From Cristatella mucedo (Eukaryota > Bryozoa > Phylactolaemata > Cristatellidae), in the NCBI GenBank assembly GCA_009760855.2, contig WPIO01000348.1, positions 1 to 22,500 of the forward strand: a stretch of 22,500 bases of DNA. The letters are read 5' to 3'. The position numbers and the translations under genes are program-made. The notes beneath the pieces are model-generated. The model had not been told where the DNA came from and searched no databases. It saw nothing but the letters and a program-made list of their open reading frames with translations. Positions 19,241 through 22,500 of this stretch are shown in pieces. Positions within the stretch are counted from its first letter, which is position 1; each line of letters begins with the position of its first letter.

Positions 19241-19870
19241 GCAGCAGCGTCGATAAATTACGGCTAGCTCGGCAGATAGAATACTAATCCCATTTTTTTC
19301 GTCCACCGACGTCCATACGAGCAAGTTTGCAGAGGGGGTTGAATATCGTCGCCTAGTTTTGCTCAAATGTCGCACGTTAACCTTTCTCAGCGCACTGACT
19401 AACCGAGGCAAGGTTCATAATTTAGACAGCTTTCGCGATGAACAGTGTACCAGCAGGCCATTCTGGCGCCGGCCCTTGCCGCGCAGTTCGGCGCGTAGCG
19501 TGCCGATGCGTCGGACGTCGCGAGCGTCTCGCCATGTCTATTAGTCGTCGCACACCCTGTCGAGCGCGCATCGAAATTCGGAGAGTGGCCTTTATTCCGA
19601 GGCCATCTCATGGCGGCTCTCGCACAAGTCGAGTCGACGATGTCCAGCCGCGAAGCGTGATCTTAAGACGAGATCTTGAGACGATGGGTGAACGTGGCTG
19701 CGAGGACGCCAGCTCTTCTAGACTCCGCTGCCGCCGAGGCGAGTCGCTCGGCCGATGCACTTTTCTCACGACCTTTTTGTGCGTGCTCATTCTTTCGAAG
19801 GATTGGCTAATTCAACGTTCATATTTTAGCCAGAGATGACGCCGTCGGCTATCAGCTATCACTCTCCTTC
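19241..19870. other. Unrecognised sequence
   Basis: Moderately GC-rich, with overlapping short frames on both strands. In a minus-strand copia element, gag and protease would lie here or further right, but no CCHC zinc knuckle or D[ST]GA protease motif was seen. Confidence 0.45.
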
Positions 19871-20320
19871 ATGCGGCGAGTTTGTGATTATCTTTCGATT
19901 GCCGTGTCTTTTTCAGATGCCGCCATGATTTCCCTCATGACCTCATCGATGCCGATAGTCGCATGCTCTTCTTCCGGCGAGTTTCGCGCCTCTTCGGAGA
20001 GCGAAATTCACAATTCACAAGACCCTTACAATTTCACGACGACAAGGCCACAGTCAGAGGCTGCCACGATTGCCGATAGCCATTGTGCGGTCTCTCTCAA
20101 AAGCCGAGCGATCCTCGAAGCGAGGCGCGTGCTCACCGGCAGCCTCGAGCTGCAGTCTCGCGAGAAAGTAGTTTATTGCTCCGTTCACGGAAGCCAGTTG
20201 TGCGCCTTCATCTTGCATCACATTGACCTGCCGTTCAAGGTCGCCGCTCGCGAACCCGCGGAGCTCGCGAGCGGCGAGCTAAAGAAAGTTTCGATCGAGC
20301 TCGCCGCTCGACCGTCGTGA
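19871..20320 (+). CDS. Uncertain 149-codon open reading frame
   Basis: I do not recognise this protein. It opens with ATG, runs without a stop for 149 codons and ends at TGA. It is one of the few ATG-initiated frames above 140 codons outside simple repeats. The composition is balanced rather than low-complexity. The second half has alternating charged and hydrophobic segments (LKSRAILEARRVL, EKVVYCSVHG, CAFILHHIDLPFKV). There is no signal peptide or domain motif that I can name. The last 80 bp include a perfect GC-rich inverted repeat, unusual for coding sequence. In GC-rich DNA a frame of this length can arise by chance. It could also be one exon of a larger gene, but no splice context supports this. 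Confidence 0.15.
   Translation: MRRVCDYLSIAVSFSDAAMISLMTSSMPIVACSSSGEFRASSESEIHNSQDPYNFTTTRPQSEAATIADSHCAVSLKSRAILEARRVLTGSLELQSREKVVYCSVHGSQLCAFILHHIDLPFKVAAREPAELASGELKKVSIELAARPS
20241..20277. other. Perfect 13-bp GC-rich inverted repeat
   Basis: TCGCCGCTCGCGA (20241-20253) and TCGCGAGCGGCGA (20265-20277) are exact reverse complements around an 11-nt loop. A further TCGCCGCTCG at 20301-20310 repeats the left arm, so the right arm could pair either way. No run of T follows, so nothing points to a terminator. Confidence 0.85.
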
Positions 20321-20559
20321 CTGTTCTCGCGCGCGCTCAAGTGTGCACCGCGGCGCTGTTACTAGGCGTTGTGCACGCAGAATTTCTGCCAATGAGCTGC
20401 GTTTGACTAAAATGGCCCGAGTCAATACCGCAGGACACTCTAGTCCAACGCAAATCCACCTGAAATTGGCAACCCGAAGCCCCTATTTAGCTTGCATACG
20501 CTAATAGACTCCGTCTGATGTTCGCCCAAAACTTTTCGCACCTCGTGTTCGCTACCAGA
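20321..20559. other. Spacer with no recognised feature
   Basis: A short stretch without a gene or element; composition grades into the CpG-rich tract that follows. Confidence 0.4.
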
Positions 20560-21081
20560 AATTCGCGGCAATACGCTTCGATGGCCCCTGCCGCGGTGCC
20601 GGCCGCAATCCGCAGCAATCCGCCACGAAACGCCGAGGCGTCGTACGCTTGAAGCTCTCCATCTCAATTGCATTTTAATCGAATTTCCCTTTACTGCGCC
20701 ACTCGCGCGCGATTTCGAGACGACGGTGTCGGGCGTTCTCTGGCGATGGCTGCGCAAACCAACCGCAATAGCCAGACCACTATCGCGAGCCGTAGCCGCG
20801 TCGCGCGCGCCTGCTTGCCGTCGTCGTCACCGCCCTAGTTTTCGCACAGCAGGCGCGTCGGCGGCGTCGGCAGCGCTCTACTTTTGGCCGCCGCATCCGG
20901 GCGCGATCGTCACCGAGGCACTCCGCCACAGCGGCGCAGTGGCCTCCGAGGGCACACCTGCAACGCGATCCGCTCGGCAGCTGAGCTCTGCGGCCGCGGC
21001 AGCCGCTCGCGGATATCTCGTCAATCGACGCGCGCCGCGCGCACCGCCGCGCCCTCCTCGCGTTGCACGCCCCCCTGCCTT

Positions 21082-21116
<35 letters not shown>

Positions 21117-22180
21117 CTGCCCCGCCGGATGCGCCCGCCGCCTTCGCGCGGCTTTACGCTTTGAGCCGCCGCCGCCGCCTGGCCGAAGCGGTGCGCGCCC
21201 ATCGCAGGCCCGGCAGCGCCGCCGCCGCCGCGCGCGCCGCCGTCGGGTCACCTGTCGGGCGAAGTGGTTTCGTCAAGCTTGAGGCCAAAGTTTACGCAGC
21301 CGCCGCCACCACACCCCTCAATCCCCGCCACACCGCATTTAGCTCGCGAGCGTTCGCACGAGAGAGAGAGGCCGATGGGTCAAGGCTATCCGAGCCCGAA
21401 GCCGACCGGTCGGCGGCGAGCGGCGGCGAGGCCGAGACGTCGCGAAGCGGCCGAGTCTACTTCGAGCTCTGGCCGCGCGTCGCTCGGTCGTCGTTCCGCT
21501 CCTTCTCGACGTCTCCCGAGCAACAGACGCCGAAATTTCTCCGCTTCTCAGCCGCGTCGTCGGGCGCGCTGCGTCGCATGCGTCCGCCGACGCTTCAATC
21601 TCATCGGCGGGCGCTTGGTAGCGCCAGGACCGACGCGAATGCGATCGTTTGTCGGGCTCTCAATTTTGCAGAAACAGGCTGATGGATAGTGGGCTAGTCG
21701 CGCCGCGCGAAATGGAGCGTCGCACCAAAACTCCGCGAGCTTTTCAGCACTGCTTTAGCACTGCGCGGCAGACGACGGCCAGTTCACGGCGGACGCTGTG
21801 CGAGCGTCCGCCCGCTCCCGTTCCTCGCGGCGCATGCGAGCACAGCACACCGCACCCGGGTCGGCGGCGCAGATTTGCTGCCAGTCGGCATGGGCGACCG
21901 ACTGCTTCGCGAGGCAGGCATTTTACTCCGGATATCCGCTTCCGACGCACGCGTGTTGGACTGCCGGTCGTCGGAGGCGTTGGCCATTGCCACAAGAATT
22001 CGTGTCAAACGGGTCGCAGCGTGTTCCGCGTCCGGGTAGATCTAGTCCGAAAACGCAGCGCTCGTAACGGCGCTAGTCCCAGCCGGAGCGAAACGAATAC
22101 TGGCGAAGCCGTCGAACTTGCATCACACTTGCTAGGGACTCGTAGGCGTGTCGCCAGTGCACGCAGGTATGCCTAAAGCA
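20560..22180. other. Large CpG-rich island-like tract
   Basis: Extremely rich in GC and CpG, with GCCGCC, GCGCGC and CGTCG throughout. A 318-codon plus frame crosses it (20726-21682), but it starts at GTG and has no in-frame ATG until near residue 283. Competing frames of 130 to 175 codons overlap it on both strands, as expected where stop codons are rare. This could be a promoter or first-exon island of a gene lying outside, or simply GC-rich intergenic DNA. No domain is recognisable. Confidence 0.5.
21082..21116. repeat. (GGC)n trinucleotide run
   Basis: About eleven GGC units, one with a T substitution (GGT). In the three plus frames it reads poly-Ala, poly-Gly or poly-Arg. Such runs form G-quadruplex or hairpin structures. 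Confidence 0.9.
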
Positions 22181-22500
22181 GGGGAATGCTGCAGCTACGA
22201 AGAGTACTCCGCATAGATTCTCGATTAACATTAGTAAGTTGCTCAATCCCATTTCTGTCGTCGGCTCAGCCAAGTTCTGGATGGTCTCGCAGCTGTCTCA
22301 GCCTAGCCATCGGCAGACTGCTGGTTAGCCATGACGGCTACATTAGATATTTCCAGCTATTGATACTTCTGCCTTCCGTATATTTATACTCCCAAGACTA
22401 GTTCTTTCAAATGCTACTACGTGCCGATTGGCCGCCGGCGCAGCCTGGCAAAATCCCTGGCGTGAGTACATATTCATATTTCGCGTAACGTAAGAGAGAT
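22181..22500. other. Unrecognised sequence to window end
   Basis: Mixed-composition DNA with one 71-codon ATG frame of no known family. No element or RNA gene was recognised. Confidence 0.45.

Noticed and set aside
20726-21682. 318-codon plus frame in the CpG-rich tract
   Set aside because: It opens at GTG with no in-frame ATG until near residue 283, is low-complexity Ala/Arg, and is overlapped by other long frames. This is consistent with few stop codons in GC-rich DNA.

Overview
The window reads as eukaryotic, probably invertebrate metazoan, genomic DNA. It has no dense gene array or bacterial-style operons. It has long simple-sequence blocks, several CpG-rich tracts in which CpG is not visibly depleted, and decayed copies of three transposon classes: CR1/L2-like LINEs, a Tc1/mariner DNA transposon and a Ty1/copia LTR retroelement. 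The host lineage cannot be fixed from this sequence. I found no convincing intact host gene, tRNA, rRNA or CRISPR array.

Layout. 1-1042: unrecognised unique sequence. 1043-2016: a nearly pure purine (GA-rich) tract that passes directly into about 500 bp of (TA)n, ending near 2511. 3466-8400: a LINE graveyard. Family A is L2-like, with a 3' tail of (ATT)n and a stem-loop just before the tail. It has one plus-strand copy (3466-3830) and two minus-strand copies (4441-5335, 7771-8400). Family B has a different tail, (ATTAC)n, and two plus-strand copies (5575-6232, 6440-6757); the first keeps an open reading frame through the reverse transcriptase C-terminus. An 18-bp minisatellite lies between the 5' ends of the head-to-head copies A2 and B1. 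8620-8997: a pyrimidine tract with a 16-bp period. 10021-10146: a minisatellite built from 15-nt interrupted palindromes. Further family A remnants lie at 11925-12095 (minus), 13335-13620 (plus) and 19032-19100 (minus).

12500-14640 and about 20560-22180 are GC- and CpG-rich, with triplet runs and long chance reading frames. They could be CpG-island promoters or first exons, but nothing in them is recognisable as protein. 16085-16570 (minus) is an internally deleted Tc1-like transposase. 16835-19000 (minus) is a Ty1/copia pol pseudogene in the order integrase, reverse transcriptase, start of the RNase H connection, broken by stops and frameshifts.

The elements do not form a working system. 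The window is best described as a nested transposon remnant region with unusually large non-B-DNA-prone repeats. The points most worth a second look are the purine/TA composite block, the LINE 3' stem-loop shared by copies on both strands, the palindromic minisatellite, and a 13-bp perfect GC-rich hairpin at 20241-20277.
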